A DNA stretch of 46,476 nt, from positions 1-46,476 of the forward strand of contig JBFMEX010000019.1 in NCBI GenBank assembly GCA_040752215.1, given 5' to 3'. Under the pieces are notes generated by a model that worked only from the letters and a program-made list of their open reading frames with translations, searched no databases and was not told the origin of the DNA. A program made the translations under genes and the position numbers. Origin of the DNA: JBFMEX01 sp040752215 (GTDB lineage Bacteria > Pseudomonadota > Alphaproteobacteria > Rhizobiales > Hyphomicrobiaceae). This document shows, in pieces, positions 33,854 to 42,197 of the stretch (its first letter is position 1; every line of letters starts with the position of its first letter).

Positions 33854-34369
33854 ATGGCTGGATCGGTCAACAAGGTGATCCTGGTCGGCAACCTCGGCAA
33901 GGATCCCGAGATCCGCCGCACCCAGGACGGGCGTCCGATCGCCAATCTCAGGATCGCGACGAGCGAGAGCTGGCGCGACAAGGCGACCGGCGAGCGGCGC
34001 GAGAAGACCGAGTGGCACTCGGTCGTCATCTTCAACGAGAACCTCTGCAGGGTGGCCGAGCAGTACCTGCGCAAGGGCTCGAAAGTTTACGTCGAGGGCG
34101 CGCTGCAGACCCGCAAGTGGCAGGATCAGTCGGGCCAGGAGCGCTACTCGACCGAGGTCGTGCTGCAGGGCTTCAACGGCTCGCTGACGATGCTCGACGG
34201 GCGTCCCGGCGCAGGTGGCGGCATGCAGGAGAACGGGCAGGCCGACTACGATTCCGGTGGCGGCTCGGGCGGCAGCTTCGGCGGCGGCGATACGCGCCGG
34301 CCGGCCAAGGTCGCTGCGGGCGGCGGCAAGAGCTTCGACAAGGAGCTCGACGACGAGATACCGTTTTAG
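33854..34369 (+). CDS. ssb: Single-stranded DNA-binding protein
   Basis: 171-residue SSB protecting single-stranded DNA in replication, repair and recombination. The N-terminal OB fold (residues 1-115) starts MAGSVNKVILVGNLGKDPEI and includes KTEWHSVVIFNENLCRVAEQ, KGSKVYVEGALQTRKWQDQS and STEVVLQGFNG. A glycine-rich linker (about 118-150) ends in the conserved acidic tip DDEIPF, which recruits partner proteins. AAGGAGC at 33840-33846 is a strong ribosome-binding site. A LexA-type box 215 bases upstream suggests SOS control. In many relatives uvrA is the divergent neighbour; here a CPBP gene takes that place. Confidence 0.98.
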   Translation: MAGSVNKVILVGNLGKDPEIRRTQDGRPIANLRIATSESWRDKATGERREKTEWHSVVIFNENLCRVAEQYLRKGSKVYVEGALQTRKWQDQSGQERYSTEVVLQGFNGSLTMLDGRPGAGGGMQENGQADYDSGGGSGGSFGGGDTRRPAKVAAGGGKSFDKELDDEIPF

Positions 34370-34372
34370 ATT

Positions 34373-34413
34373 GGCGCATCCGACTCCCCTCCGGGGAGCC
34401 GGCCGGATGCGCC
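34373..34413 (+). terminator. Hairpin after ssb
   Basis: Outer arms GGCGCATCC (34373-34381) and GGATGCGCC (34405-34413) pair perfectly and enclose a second stem CTCCCC-TCC-GGGGAG (34384-34398). It starts four bases after the ssb stop. No T tract follows, so it may end transcription weakly or only stabilise the mRNA. Confidence 0.5.
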
Positions 34414-34484
34414 GGCCAGCGGCCCGGCCGCTCGCCGGGTCTCGACAAGCTCGTGAAGTCGCGCGCCGCGACCGAGCGATCGCC

Positions 34485-35636
34485 TCACCGCCGTTTGCGC
34501 TTGCCCTTCTTCCTCGACTTCCGGCTCTCGGGCCGCTGGCGGCCGGCGGTCGCCGCTCGCGCGTCAGCCCCCTCGGGTGACGCGGTGCCGACGGGTGTGG
34601 CCGCCGGCGCGGCGCTCGCGGCAGCGGTCCCGGGTGCCGGTGCGAGCGGCGCCTTCGGCCGATCGCGGCCGGGTGCTGATGATGCCGCCGTGGCGGCCGG
34701 CGCGGCGGCCAAGGAGGGCGTGCTCGCCTGCGCCTCAAGATAGAGCCGCTTCACGATCGGGAATTTCTGCCGGATCGCAGCCTCGAGCCGCGCCGTGGTC
34801 GCCTCGATCTCGGCCGAGTCAACGCCGTCGTGATAGTCGATGCTCGCCACTGCCAGCACGTCCTCGGGGCCGAGGTGCATCGTCTTCACCTCGTTGATGG
34901 CGCGAATCGGCCGGCCCGCACCGGACTGGGCCTCGATCGAGCGGTAGATGCCCCTTCGGACTTCGATGTCGGCCGCCTCGCCGACCAGCAGCGACTTGAC
35001 CTCGATCGACATGAACGCTGCGACGAAGGCCAATATCAAGCCGATGACGATCGAGGCGATGCCGTCGGCCATCGTGTAGCCGAGAAGGTCGGCGGCCATC
35101 ACACCGGCGAGCGCGACCATGAGACCGCTCAGCGCGGCGAGATCCTCGAGCACGACGGTGAAAAGGGCGGCATCTTTCGAGCGGCGCAGCGCCGCGACGA
35201 GGCCACGCCCCGGATAGCGGCTGTTGAACTCGCCCAACGCCTTCCAGGTCGAGATGCCCTCGAGCAGAATCGCGATGCCGAGCACGATGTAGTTGACGTG
35301 CGCATCGTGGATCGGATGCGGGTCCGAGAGCTTGTGCACACCCTCGTAGATCGACACGCTGGCCCCCATCGAGAACAAGAGGACCGCGACCACGAAGCTC
35401 CAGAAGTAGATCTCGCGCGCGTAGCCGAACGGGTGGCGAGCATCCGCCGGCCGGGCGCTGCGCTTCAGGCCATAGAGCAGCAGCGCCTGATTGGACGTGT
35501 CGACCAGCGAGTGGATCGCCTCCGACAGCATGGCGGAGGAGCTGGTCCACGCGGCGGCGGCGAACTTGGCGATCGCGATGCCGAGATTGGCACCGAGCGC
35601 GACCAGGACGACGGTGGTTGAGCCTCCTGCGGCCAT
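34485..35636 (-). CDS. Cation diffusion facilitator (CDF) transporter
   Basis: 383-residue membrane exporter of divalent cations (Zn2+, Co2+, Fe2+ or Mn2+) driven by proton antiport. Six transmembrane helices fit residues about 8-210. The metal site in helix 2 is SEAIHSLVDT (His42, Asp46); the helix 5 partner is TVVLEDLAALSGL (Glu/Asp). The cytosolic domain follows from about 225 (GIYRSIEAQSGAGRPIRAIN, EDVLAVASIDYHDG). The C-terminal 75 residues are an Ala/Pro-rich tail ending in a lysine/arginine cluster (KSRKKGKRKRR), which is unusual. Start ATG 35636 gives MAAGGSTTVVLVALGANL; the longer upstream frame is not supported. The metal cannot be chosen from the motifs. Confidence 0.9.
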   Translation of the reverse strand: MAAGGSTTVVLVALGANLGIAIAKFAAAAWTSSSAMLSEAIHSLVDTSNQALLLYGLKRSARPADARHPFGYAREIYFWSFVVAVLLFSMGASVSIYEGVHKLSDPHPIHDAHVNYIVLGIAILLEGISTWKALGEFNSRYPGRGLVAALRRSKDAALFTVVLEDLAALSGLMVALAGVMAADLLGYTMADGIASIVIGLILAFVAAFMSIEVKSLLVGEAADIEVRRGIYRSIEAQSGAGRPIRAINEVKTMHLGPEDVLAVASIDYHDGVDSAEIEATTARLEAAIRQKFPIVKRLYLEAQASTPSLAAAPAATAASSAPGRDRPKAPLAPAPGTAAASAAPAATPVGTASPEGADARAATAGRQRPESRKSRKKGKRKRR

Positions 35637-35754
35637 GGGGGTCTCGCTTGCTGTCGGAATGGGATTGCGGGCGCCGGGGTAGAGAAGTCTATTTGACGGC
35701 TGATGACGAAGAAACCGTTGCCTCGGCGGAGTGCCGCCGGAACAGGAGACCGCG

Positions 35755-36135
35755 ATGAGCAACTCAAGGGTGATGGCGGCGGTTCTGGCGCTCGGTGTCG
35801 GGGCATCGAGCCCCACTGTGGTGCGGGCCGGCAAGGCCGACGTGGTCGCGGCGGCGGCGGCGCGGCAGCCCGACGGCAGCACCGTTTTTGTGGTGACAAT
35901 CCGCCACGCGGACGAGGGATGGGAGCACTTCGCCGACCGCTACGAGGTGGTGGGGCCCGACGGCAAGGTGATCGCCACCCGTGTGCTCGCCCACCCGCAC
36001 GAGGACGAGCAGCCGTTCACCCGCGAGCTGACGGGCGTGCGCATTCCCGCCGGCGTCGGCGAGGTGACGGTCCGCGCCCACGACAACCGCCACGGCCTCG
36101 GCGGCCGCGAGGTCGAAGTCCGCCTCGGCGAGTAG
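35755..36135 (+). CDS. Hypothetical exported protein
   Basis: 126-residue protein with a signal peptide (MSNSRVMAAVLALGVGASSP, cleavage near VRA-G at about 25). The mature domain of 100 residues is a small beta-sandwich by pattern: TVFVVTIRHADEGWEHFADR, YEVVGPDGKVIATRVLAHPH, and EVTVRAHDNRHGLGGREVEV. The motif HPHEDEQPFTRELTGV with histidines and acidic residues could bind metal. Similar short periplasmic proteins occur in many bacteria without assigned function. Ribosome-binding site CAGGAG, seven bases before the ATG. A hairpin repeat follows the stop. Confidence 0.78.
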   Translation: MSNSRVMAAVLALGVGASSPTVVRAGKADVVAAAAARQPDGSTVFVVTIRHADEGWEHFADRYEVVGPDGKVIATRVLAHPHEDEQPFTRELTGVRIPAGVGEVTVRAHDNRHGLGGREVEVRLGE

Positions 36136-36146
36136 CGGACAGCACT

Positions 36147-36178
36147 CCTGTCCCTCCCCCAAGGGCGAGGGGACAGGG
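36147..36178 (+). repeat. Intergenic hairpin repeat, possible terminator
   Basis: Arms CCTGTCCC (36147-36154) and GGGACAGG (36170-36177) pair perfectly around a C-rich/G-rich loop. The wording (TCCCTCCCCC..GGGCGAGGGG..AGGGTGGGGA) is shared with the sequence at 46345-46384, so both are copies of a dispersed GC-rich repeat. It follows the stop of the gene at 36135 by 11 bases. Confidence 0.5.
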
Positions 36179-36338
36179 TGGGGAGCATCGCGGTTGCTGT
36201 CCGCGGATAGCCGGCTCCTACCGGCGCTGGGCCATAAGACTCTCGTATACCCGCTCTCAAACGGCGTACGAGCGATTGCAAAGCCGCGACTCCGAGGGCA
36301 GGCTCGGTTGGGTCATGGGACTCGTGGAGGTGCCATCG

Positions 36339-37148
36339 ATGGCTGAACGCTATTCCGGCAGCTACCCAATCGAATCGCGCCAGGGGGAGATCGAACGGCT
36401 CGAGGCTCAGGCCGCGGCCATGGCCCCTGATAGTTCTGAGCTGCTGGATCGCATTGGCGTACAGGCAGGATGGGCTTGCGTCGACGTTGGATGCGGCCCC
36501 GGCGGGATCACCAGTCTCTTGAGCGCGCGCGCCGGACCGGCCGGGCGGGTGGTTGGTCTCGACATGGACGAAGGCTTCTTGGAGCACGCGCGTGCCAGAG
36601 CGCCATCGAACGTCGAGTTCCGGCTGGGCAACGCATTCGACATTGATCTGCCGGCTCGCAGCTTCGACCTGATACACATGAGGTTTGTGGCAAGCACTGC
36701 TGGCGACCCCGAGCGCCTGCTTGCCGAAGCGATCCGATTGGCTCGACCCGGCGGCACGGTGGCGCTGCAAGAGCCCGACGGATCGAGCTTGAACTGCTAT
36801 CCGCCCCACCCTGCATGGGATCGCCTGAAGTCCGCGTTGCTCCGGGCGTTCGAGGGGGCAGGTGCCGATCTCCAGCTCGCGCGGCGGCTCTATGCGCTCG
36901 TGCGGCGGTCAGGGCTCCACGATGTGCAATATCGCACCAGCATTCTGGCGGTGCGCTCGTGCGATCCTATGGTCGACTATTTGCCGGCGACGATCGAATC
37001 GTTGCGAGGAACGGTGCTGAGACTCGGGCTGATCGCCGCAGAAGATCTGCCCGTGGTACTTGCCCAATGCCGTGAGCATCTGCGCCAGCCGGATACGGCA
37101 TTCACGATGTACACCGTGGCGCAGGTTTGGGGGCGAAAGCCCGCTTGA
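36339..37148 (+). CDS. Class I SAM-dependent methyltransferase
   Basis: 269-residue Rossmann-fold methyltransferase. Motif I is CVDVGCGPGGITSLLSARAG near residue 47; the acidic end of strand 2 is VVGLDMDEGFLEHARARA; the adenine-binding region is FRLGNAFDIDLPARSFDLI; motif III is LARPGGTVALQEPDG. The C-terminal 90 residues (substrate domain) end in TAFTMYTVAQVWGRKP. The ATG at 36339 was chosen because GGAGG stands eight bases upstream and the domain begins shortly after; an in-frame ATG 24 bases earlier is possible. UbiE/COQ5-type and small-molecule methyltransferases share this fold; the substrate is not evident. It is isolated from neighbours by about 200 bases upstream. Confidence 0.88.
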   Translation: MAERYSGSYPIESRQGEIERLEAQAAAMAPDSSELLDRIGVQAGWACVDVGCGPGGITSLLSARAGPAGRVVGLDMDEGFLEHARARAPSNVEFRLGNAFDIDLPARSFDLIHMRFVASTAGDPERLLAEAIRLARPGGTVALQEPDGSSLNCYPPHPAWDRLKSALLRAFEGAGADLQLARRLYALVRRSGLHDVQYRTSILAVRSCDPMVDYLPATIESLRGTVLRLGLIAAEDLPVVLAQCREHLRQPDTAFTMYTVAQVWGRKPA

Positions 37149-37219
37149 AGCGGCCCTGTGGTGGAGTGGCATTCGGATCGGTCTGGGGCACGTTGCCGAA
37201 CCAGCGCGTGTCATAGCGA

Positions 37220-37777
37220 TCAATGCAGGCAGCCGCTGCGGATCAGCACCGTGAAAGCGTCGATATCGAACTCCTTGACCAGGGAGCTTCCGGTCAACCC
37301 GAGCCAGCGCTCCTGCGCGGCGTAGGCCAATCGCTCCCTCGCTTGCGGACATTCGAACGTTTGTTTTTCCGTCTCCTGCAGGTGATGCACCATCTCATGC
37401 ACCAGGATCGACAGTTCCACCGGGGTTGCGCCGCGCCAGCCTTTCGGGAGGTAGATCGTCCGACGCAAACCATCATAGAGCGCGACAATGTGGCCCTCCT
37501 GATCCCCGGTGCTCGTCAGACCGCGATAGCGAAGCGCCGCCATTTTCTCTGGCGTGACGAACTCGACCGCTGGCAATGTCGTCGCAGCGGGTAGGTCGAA
37601 ATTGGCCGAGAGCCAAGTGGCGATAGCAGTCAGCAAGGCCTGCCGCCAGTGGTCGGATTCGGACTGTTGGATGACCATCTCGAAGCTCTCGGCATTCGCG
37701 CCGGTGCAGCAGACGCAGGAAAGATTGACGAGGCTGGCCAAAGCCAATGTCATGCCGAGCGATGCTTGCGGGCGCAT
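37220..37777 (-). CDS. Exported HExxH protein (DUF6647-like)
   Basis: 185-residue secreted protein. Signal peptide about 1-29 (MRPQASLGMTLALASLVNLS; CVCC within it) with cleavage near ANA-E. The zinc-protease signature HEMVHHLQ occurs near residue 128 in VELSILVHEMVHHLQETEKQ; possible third ligands lie in RERLAYAAQERWLGL. YRGL and RRTIYLPKGWRGA upstream fit a compact metallopeptidase-like domain comparable to DUF6647 proteins. The TCVLIRSGCLH end has a cysteine that may pair with FECPQ. No peptidase function is proven for this group. It has its own promoter region towards 37778-38024, a 247-base gap with no visible gene. Confidence 0.75.
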   Translation of the reverse strand: MRPQASLGMTLALASLVNLSCVCCTGANAESFEMVIQQSESDHWRQALLTAIATWLSANFDLPAATTLPAVEFVTPEKMAALRYRGLTSTGDQEGHIVALYDGLRRTIYLPKGWRGATPVELSILVHEMVHHLQETEKQTFECPQARERLAYAAQERWLGLTGSSLVKEFDIDAFTVLIRSGCLH

Positions 37778-38024
37778 TGGATGCTCCTCCCTTGGACTGC
37801 CCCCGAGCGCACCCTCGGGGTTCGGCTATCTCGGAGTATGCGATCCCGCCGCCGAGCGTTGAATTGTCCTGAGGAACCAGGACCTACGTCCTGAGCTGGC
37901 GGACGGCGCGGACTAACGCATTGCCACTATTTGGAAATCACTTTGAGTCCGATGGCGAAAGAGGAGTGCCATCGCCTCACTTCTCCGGTATGATCCACTC
38001 CGAACAGCATGCGAGGGCGGGCTC

Positions 38025-38687
38025 ATGAAGATTCTCGTCGTCGATGATCATGTCCTCATTCGCGAGGCGCTGCGCGGCGTTCTCATGGAACTGGAGCCCG
38101 GCGCCACGGTCGTGGAGGCACGGGATGGTCGCCAGGCGATCGCCAGGACTGCGGAGTGTCCCCCGCCGGACTTGGTTCTTCTCGATATCAGACTTCCGGA
38201 CCGCGATGGCCTCGACGTACTGGCCGAGGTGCGCGAGCGCTGGCCGCAGATCGCGGTGGTGATGCTCTCGGCGGATCAGGACAAGGCGACGATCAGCAAG
38301 GCGCTCGCTCTCGGAGCGGTCGGCTTCGTGCCCAAGTCGGCGCAGCGGGAGGTGATGCTCGGCGCCTTCAAGCTGATGCTGGCCGGCGGCGTCTATGTTC
38401 CGCCCGAGATCCTCGTCGGCGCTCACGAGCGGACGGAGCGAAGCGAACGACTGATGCGAACTCTCTCGGCGGCCCAACTGGGCTTGACCGAGCGCCAGCT
38501 CGAGGTGCTGCGCCTGATGATGAGGGGACGCAGCAACAAGGCCATCTGTCGTTCGCTAGGCCTCGCGGAGCCGACGGTCAAGAACCACGTCACCGCGATA
38601 CTGAAGGCGCTCAACGCGACCAACAGGACCGAGGCTGTTGTTGCAGCCAGCGCGTTCGGACTCCCGACGGAGCAAAGGGAGAATTGA
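38025..38687 (+). CDS. NarL/LuxR-family response regulator
   Basis: 220-residue two-component regulator. The receiver domain (1-120) has the acidic pair Asp7-Asp8 (VVDDHVLIREAL), the phospho-acceptor Asp54 in LVLLDIRLPD, and Lys104 in FVPKSAQ. A LuxR-type helix-turn-helix occupies residues 150-213 (LTERQLEVLRLMMRGRSNKA, then EPTVKNHVTAILKALNATNR). The partner is probably the hybrid kinase encoded convergently at 38701-42030, whose stop is 13 bases away. All key residues are present, so the protein should be phosphorylatable. Target genes are unknown. Confidence 0.95.
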   Translation: MKILVVDDHVLIREALRGVLMELEPGATVVEARDGRQAIARTAECPPPDLVLLDIRLPDRDGLDVLAEVRERWPQIAVVMLSADQDKATISKALALGAVGFVPKSAQREVMLGAFKLMLAGGVYVPPEILVGAHERTERSERLMRTLSAAQLGLTERQLEVLRLMMRGRSNKAICRSLGLAEPTVKNHVTAILKALNATNRTEAVVAASAFGLPTEQREN

Positions 38688-38700
38688 TCGCGACAGATGA

Positions 38701-41700
38701 CTAGGAAATTCGACCCTCATTCGAGGCGCGCGCACCGAGTAGCCGATTGAGCATCGCTCTCAGAGCCATCGGCGCAACCGGTTTGTGCAAGAGATGATAG
38801 CCGCTGGCGCTCACCTCCCGCAACCGCTCGGGACCTGTGTCGCCGCTGATCAGGAAGGCCGGAACAGGCGCTCCGAAGCAGCCGCAGATCCGCTCGATGG
38901 CAGCGATTCCGGTGCCCCCATCCGCAAGATGGTAATCGGAGATGACCAGGTCCGGCGGCCGCGCCTCCCCGGCGATCATGGCGAGCGCCGATTGGGCCGA
39001 ATTCGCCGCTACGACCTTTGTCCCCCAAGCCTGCAGCATGCCGCGCATGCCCTCCAATACCAGCGCATCGTCGTCGATGACGACGACGAGCTTTCCGGTA
39101 ACGTGGTCTGCGTGCACTACCGGCGGCGGCGGGACGCCCTTTGTCACATCCCCACCTTCGCCGATCGGCACGACGACAGAGAACCGGGAGCCCTTGTTGA
39201 TGCGAGATTCGAGCTCCACGGGATGGCCTAGCAGGCGGCCCAGCCGATCCACGATCGACAGCCCAAGGCCGAGCCCGCCACGATGGGAAGGGCTGCCCGC
39301 TTCAAGCTGGTAGAACTCGTTGAAGACCGCCTTGCGTTCACTATCCGGGATCCCTGCGCCCGTATCGATGACGTCGAGCCGCAAGCTCCTGCCGCGTCGA
39401 CGGCAGCCGACGAGCACGCCGCCGCGCTCCGTGTAGCGCACTCCATTGGCGACCAGATTGAGTAGCATTCGCTCCAGAAGGATGAAGTCGCTGCGCACGC
39501 GCGCACCGCTCGCGACGACCTTCAGTCTCAACCCCTTCTCCTGCGCAGCGCCGGAGAATGTCGTCTCCAGCCGGTCGAGGATCCGCGCGATAGGGAATTC
39601 TTTCACCACCGGGTCGAGCACGCCGGCCTCGAGCTTCGACATGTCGAGCAGGGCATCGAACAGCTCGTTCATGGCCGCGACGGCGTCGGCAATTTGCGTA
39701 ACGAGACGGGCACGCCCTGCCGGGTCGGTCGCCGTGCGCAACTGGGCGACAAACAGGTTCAGCGCATGCAGGGGCTGGCGCAGATCATGGCTCGCGGCCG
39801 ACAGGAACCGCGACTTGAAGCTGTTGGCGAGCGACAACTGGCGGCTTTTTTCTTGAATCTCGTCGAACATTCGCGTGTTCTCGATTGCGATCACGGCCTG
39901 ATCGGCAAATGTCGACACGATCTCGATCTGCTTGTCGGTGAAGGGCTCGACCGTCTTGCGAGCCAGGAGCAGGACCCCCATCGGGTTGCCCTCGCGGAGG
40001 AGCGGAACGCCGAGCAGCGTGCGATAGCCCGCCTTCTGCTGGGACTCTAGGAAGGTGTACTCGGGATCTGCGAGCACGTCGTCGATCTGTACGATCTTGC
40101 CCGAGAGCAGGACTCGGCCGACGATATTGCCGCGGCTCGCTTCGAGCCGGATGGTCTTGAGATGGTCGAGCCAGTCGTCAGGAAAGTTGTAGTTTGTCGC
40201 ATAGCAAAAGCCGGTGCCGTCGCGTCGGGTGATTGCCGCCATCTCTGCGCCGCACAGCGAAGCCGCGGATTCGGTCAAGGTATCGAGGATCGTCTGCAGA
40301 TCGAAAGTGGAACGGCTGATGGCCTCGAGCACCTCGCTGGTGGCCGTCTGACGTTGCAGGGCTTCGGTCAGGTCCTGGTTGCGTTCCTCCAGCTCGCGAA
40401 CCAGGCGGACGTGCTCGATGGCGATGACTGCCTGATCCGCGAACGTTTTCAGAAGCTCTTCCTGCTCCTTCGGCACCGGGCCCGGATTCGCCCAGGCGAC
40501 GACAATGGCTCCGAGGATCGTGCCTTCCCGAATTAGCGGCACACCCAACATGCGTCGCCAGCTCAAGGCATCCGAAAATCGCTGATCGTACTCGGGATCG
40601 GCGCGTGCGTCCTCCAGACGGATCACCGAGCCGCTCAGGATCACCCTGCCGGATACCTGAGATCGATCCGGGCGCATTGGGTACTTCGCTCGGAGCAGAT
40701 CGACGAAGCCCGAATCGACCTCATGGCTGCTCACGTAGTGCAAAAGCGCACCGTCATAGCGGAACACATTCGCGAAGAGACCGCCGCATAGTCTGACAGC
40801 ATGGCGAGCGATGCATTCGAATACGGGTTCCACGTTGGTCGGTGAGTTGCTGATGGCCCGGAGGATCTCGGCCGTCGCCATCTGCTCGTCGAGCGCGCTG
40901 CTCAGCTCACGGTTCCTCGCCTCGATCTCGCGAAACAGCCGCGTGTGCTCGATGGCGAGCGCGGCTTGATCGGCGAACGTCTGCAGCAGATCTTCCTGGG
41001 CCTTCGGGATCGGCCCGGGATCCGACCACGCGACAACGATCGAGCCAGAAGTCTTACCCTTCAGCTTCATCGGGACGCCCAACTTGCGCCTCCAATCCAT
41101 GAGCGGCGGAAATCGAGGGTCGTAGTTGGGATCAGCGCGAACGTCCTCGACCCGCACAATCGAGTCCTCGAGGATCACCCGGCCAGAAACTTGAGAGGTG
41201 TCTGGACGCATGGGGAACTTTGAGCGCAGGACTTCGACAAATCCAACGGCCGTCGCGTGGCTGGCGACATAGTGCAGAAGCTCACCATCGAAACGGAACA
41301 CGTTCGCAAAGAGGGCACCACAGAGGTCAACCGCGGCGCGTGCAATGGCCTCGAATACGGGTATGTCGTCCACCGGCGTGCTACTTATGACTCTCAGGAC
41401 TTGTGCCGTGGCCGTCTGTTCCTCGAGTGCTCTGGTAAGCTCTCGGGTTCGTGATCCGAGTTCGTCGATCAACCGGGCATTCTCGATCGCAATCACCGCT
41501 TGGTCCGCGAAGGTGGTCAGCAAATCGATCTGCCGCGAGGTGAAGGGCTTCACCTGCCTGCGGTAGAGGACCATCACGCCAATGGCATTACCGTTGCGGA
41601 GCAGAGGGACACCGAGCAGAGTGCGAAATCCGCCTAGCTGCTGAGCTTCTTGCTGCAGATACTCAGGGTCGGTCAGAACGTCGGCAATCTGGACCGTTCG

Positions 41701-42030
41701 GCCCTCTTGCAGGACGCGTCCAACGATCGAGCCGCGCCCCGGCCGCATGCGTAGCGTTTTCAAGTGCGCGAAGAAATCGGGAGGGCAACCATAGTTCGCG
41801 ATATGACGGTGGTGCCCGTCGTCCGGCCGCGTTACCCCCGACATGTCGGCCTCGCACAACCGTGCGGCTGTCTCGACCAGACGATCCAGCACGGCCTGAA
41901 GATCAAACGACGATCGGCTGATGACCTTCAGCACGTCGGCGGTGGCCGCCTGCTGCTGAAGGGATTGCTCCAATTCGTGCGTCCGCTGCGCGAGCATTCG
42001 CTCCAAGGCGGCCGCAGACGTCGTCGACAT
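38701..42030 (-). CDS. Hybrid sensor histidine kinase with four GAF domains
   Basis: 1109-residue cytosolic kinase without membrane segments. After an N-terminal coiled coil (1-30) come four GAF domains at about 40-187, 222-365, 398-543 and 575-720, each ending in a TFADQA..AIE stretch and joined by a short helix with a (Q)TAT(A/S).VL sequence. The HisKA domain carries His748 in AASHDLRQPLHALNLF; the ATPase domain shows the N box near 853-867, DTGAGIP (889-895) and GGLGLGLSI (918-926). A C-terminal receiver (980-1100) has Asp986-988, phospho-acceptor Asp1032 (VISDYHL) and Lys1083. GAF 1 resembles 4, and 2 resembles 3. Signal unknown; small molecules or light via a bilin are possible, though no bilin-binding cysteine is obvious. 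Confidence 0.95.
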   Translation of the reverse strand: MSTTSAAALERMLAQRTHELEQSLQQQAATADVLKVISRSSFDLQAVLDRLVETAARLCEADMSGVTRPDDGHHRHIANYGCPPDFFAHLKTLRMRPGRGSIVGRVLQEGRTVQIADVLTDPEYLQQEAQQLGGFRTLLGVPLLRNGNAIGVMVLYRRQVKPFTSRQIDLLTTFADQAVIAIENARLIDELGSRTRELTRALEEQTATAQVLRVISSTPVDDIPVFEAIARAAVDLCGALFANVFRFDGELLHYVASHATAVGFVEVLRSKFPMRPDTSQVSGRVILEDSIVRVEDVRADPNYDPRFPPLMDWRRKLGVPMKLKGKTSGSIVVAWSDPGPIPKAQEDLLQTFADQAALAIEHTRLFREIEARNRELSSALDEQMATAEILRAISNSPTNVEPVFECIARHAVRLCGGLFANVFRYDGALLHYVSSHEVDSGFVDLLRAKYPMRPDRSQVSGRVILSGSVIRLEDARADPEYDQRFSDALSWRRMLGVPLIREGTILGAIVVAWANPGPVPKEQEELLKTFADQAVIAIEHVRLVRELEERNQDLTEALQRQTATSEVLEAISRSTFDLQTILDTLTESAASLCGAEMAAITRRDGTGFCYATNYNFPDDWLDHLKTIRLEASRGNIVGRVLLSGKIVQIDDVLADPEYTFLESQQKAGYRTLLGVPLLREGNPMGVLLLARKTVEPFTDKQIEIVSTFADQAVIAIENTRMFDEIQEKSRQLSLANSFKSRFLSAASHDLRQPLHALNLFVAQLRTATDPAGRARLVTQIADAVAAMNELFDALLDMSKLEAGVLDPVVKEFPIARILDRLETTFSGAAQEKGLRLKVVASGARVRSDFILLERMLLNLVANGVRYTERGGVLVGCRRRGRSLRLDVIDTGAGIPDSERKAVFNEFYQLEAGSPSHRGGLGLGLSIVDRLGRLLGHPVELESRINKGSRFSVVVPIGEGGDVTKGVPPPPVVHADHVTGKLVVVIDDDALVLEGMRGMLQAWGTKVVAANSAQSALAMIAGEARPPDLVISDYHLADGGTGIAAIERICGCFGAPVPAFLISGDTGPERLREVSASGYHLLHKPVAPMALRAMLNRLLGARASNEGRIS

Positions 42031-42197
42031 GGCAAGCTGCCTTTCTGCCCCTCGCCGGCGATAATAGCCTCGTTCCCCGTCATGCCAAGCCGATGGCTAC
42101 CCACGGCAGGAGGTCTGCGCCGGGCCAAATTCCGAGGTTCGGCATGGGCTCGGCCCCGCAAGGCCTGACTCCGCCGCGGCGCCACTCGCCGAGCGGC

